DNA of 64,000 nucleotides from Bombus terrestris (lineage: Eukaryota > Arthropoda > Insecta > Hymenoptera > Apidae), in contig NC_063269.1 of assembly GCF_910591885.1 (NCBI RefSeq), positions 7,130,001 to 7,194,000 of the forward strand, read 5' to 3'. How positions within the stretch are numbered: the stretch's first letter is position 1; each line of letters starts with the position of its first letter. The notes beneath the pieces were generated by a model. The model ran no database searches, was not told where the DNA came from, and was given only the letters and a program-made list of their open reading frames with translations. Below are positions 63,831 to 64,000 of the stretch, one piece after another. Both the position numbers and the translations under genes were made by a program.

Positions 63831-64000
63831 TTACCAAATAATAATTACCGTGGATTTTCGTTGCAGCAATTGCATTCTACGATATATGAAATAAATACTT
63901 GAGAAATATAAAGGATGCATGAGAATATTTACTATTAGTGATAATAATATTTATCAAAATAATACGAACAATAGAATCGTATAATAAGAAATACAGGATT

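Overview
This is a nuclear segment from an AT-rich insect genome. It is about two-thirds A/T, has very long introns and short GC-rich exons, contains many small TA-flanked mariner-type elements, and shows no operons or ribosome binding sites. The exon spellings and repeat style suggest a hymenopteran, probably a bee. That placement is an inference; no database was searched.

The only gene I can name is on the minus strand. Three exons chain together in reading phase: the C-terminal half of a CUB domain (51775-51919), one LDL-receptor class A module (16748-16870), and a transmembrane segment with the start of a cytoplasmic tail (13661-13849). CUB followed by a single LDLa and a single TM is the architecture of Neto (neuropilin and tolloid-like), the auxiliary subunit of ionotropic glutamate/kainate receptors. 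Upstream exons (signal peptide, CUB1, first half of CUB2) should lie beyond position 64000. Most of the cytoplasmic tail should lie between 13660 and position 1 or beyond it. A 28-nt micro-exon at 12723-12750 is a weak candidate for the next exon. The CUB2-LDLa intron spans about 35 kb and makes up over half the window.

Inside that intron, on the same strand, a 65-codon ORF (38727-38924) looks like a small secreted peptide: a hydrophobic leader, a basic and amphipathic mature part, and two cysteines. I do not recognise it. It is the best candidate here for an undescribed gene.

The rest is intron or flank with mobile DNA and repeats: five copies of one mariner-type MITE family (6467, 9797, 18330, 21381, 38187); a 0.5-kb foldback element with arms of about 180 bp (5000-5502); a TTAA-flanked piggyBac-type MITE (24860-25044); a pogo/Tigger-type MITE (35221-35532); two dead DDE/D transposase fragments (14354-14520, 49536-49880); a 29-bp minisatellite with higher-order structure (29458-29676); and a recent 173-bp tandem duplication (60500-60863). 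Between them lie GC-richer blocks with stop-interrupted frames and homeodomain/POU/GATA-like words, which I read as possible enhancers rather than exons.
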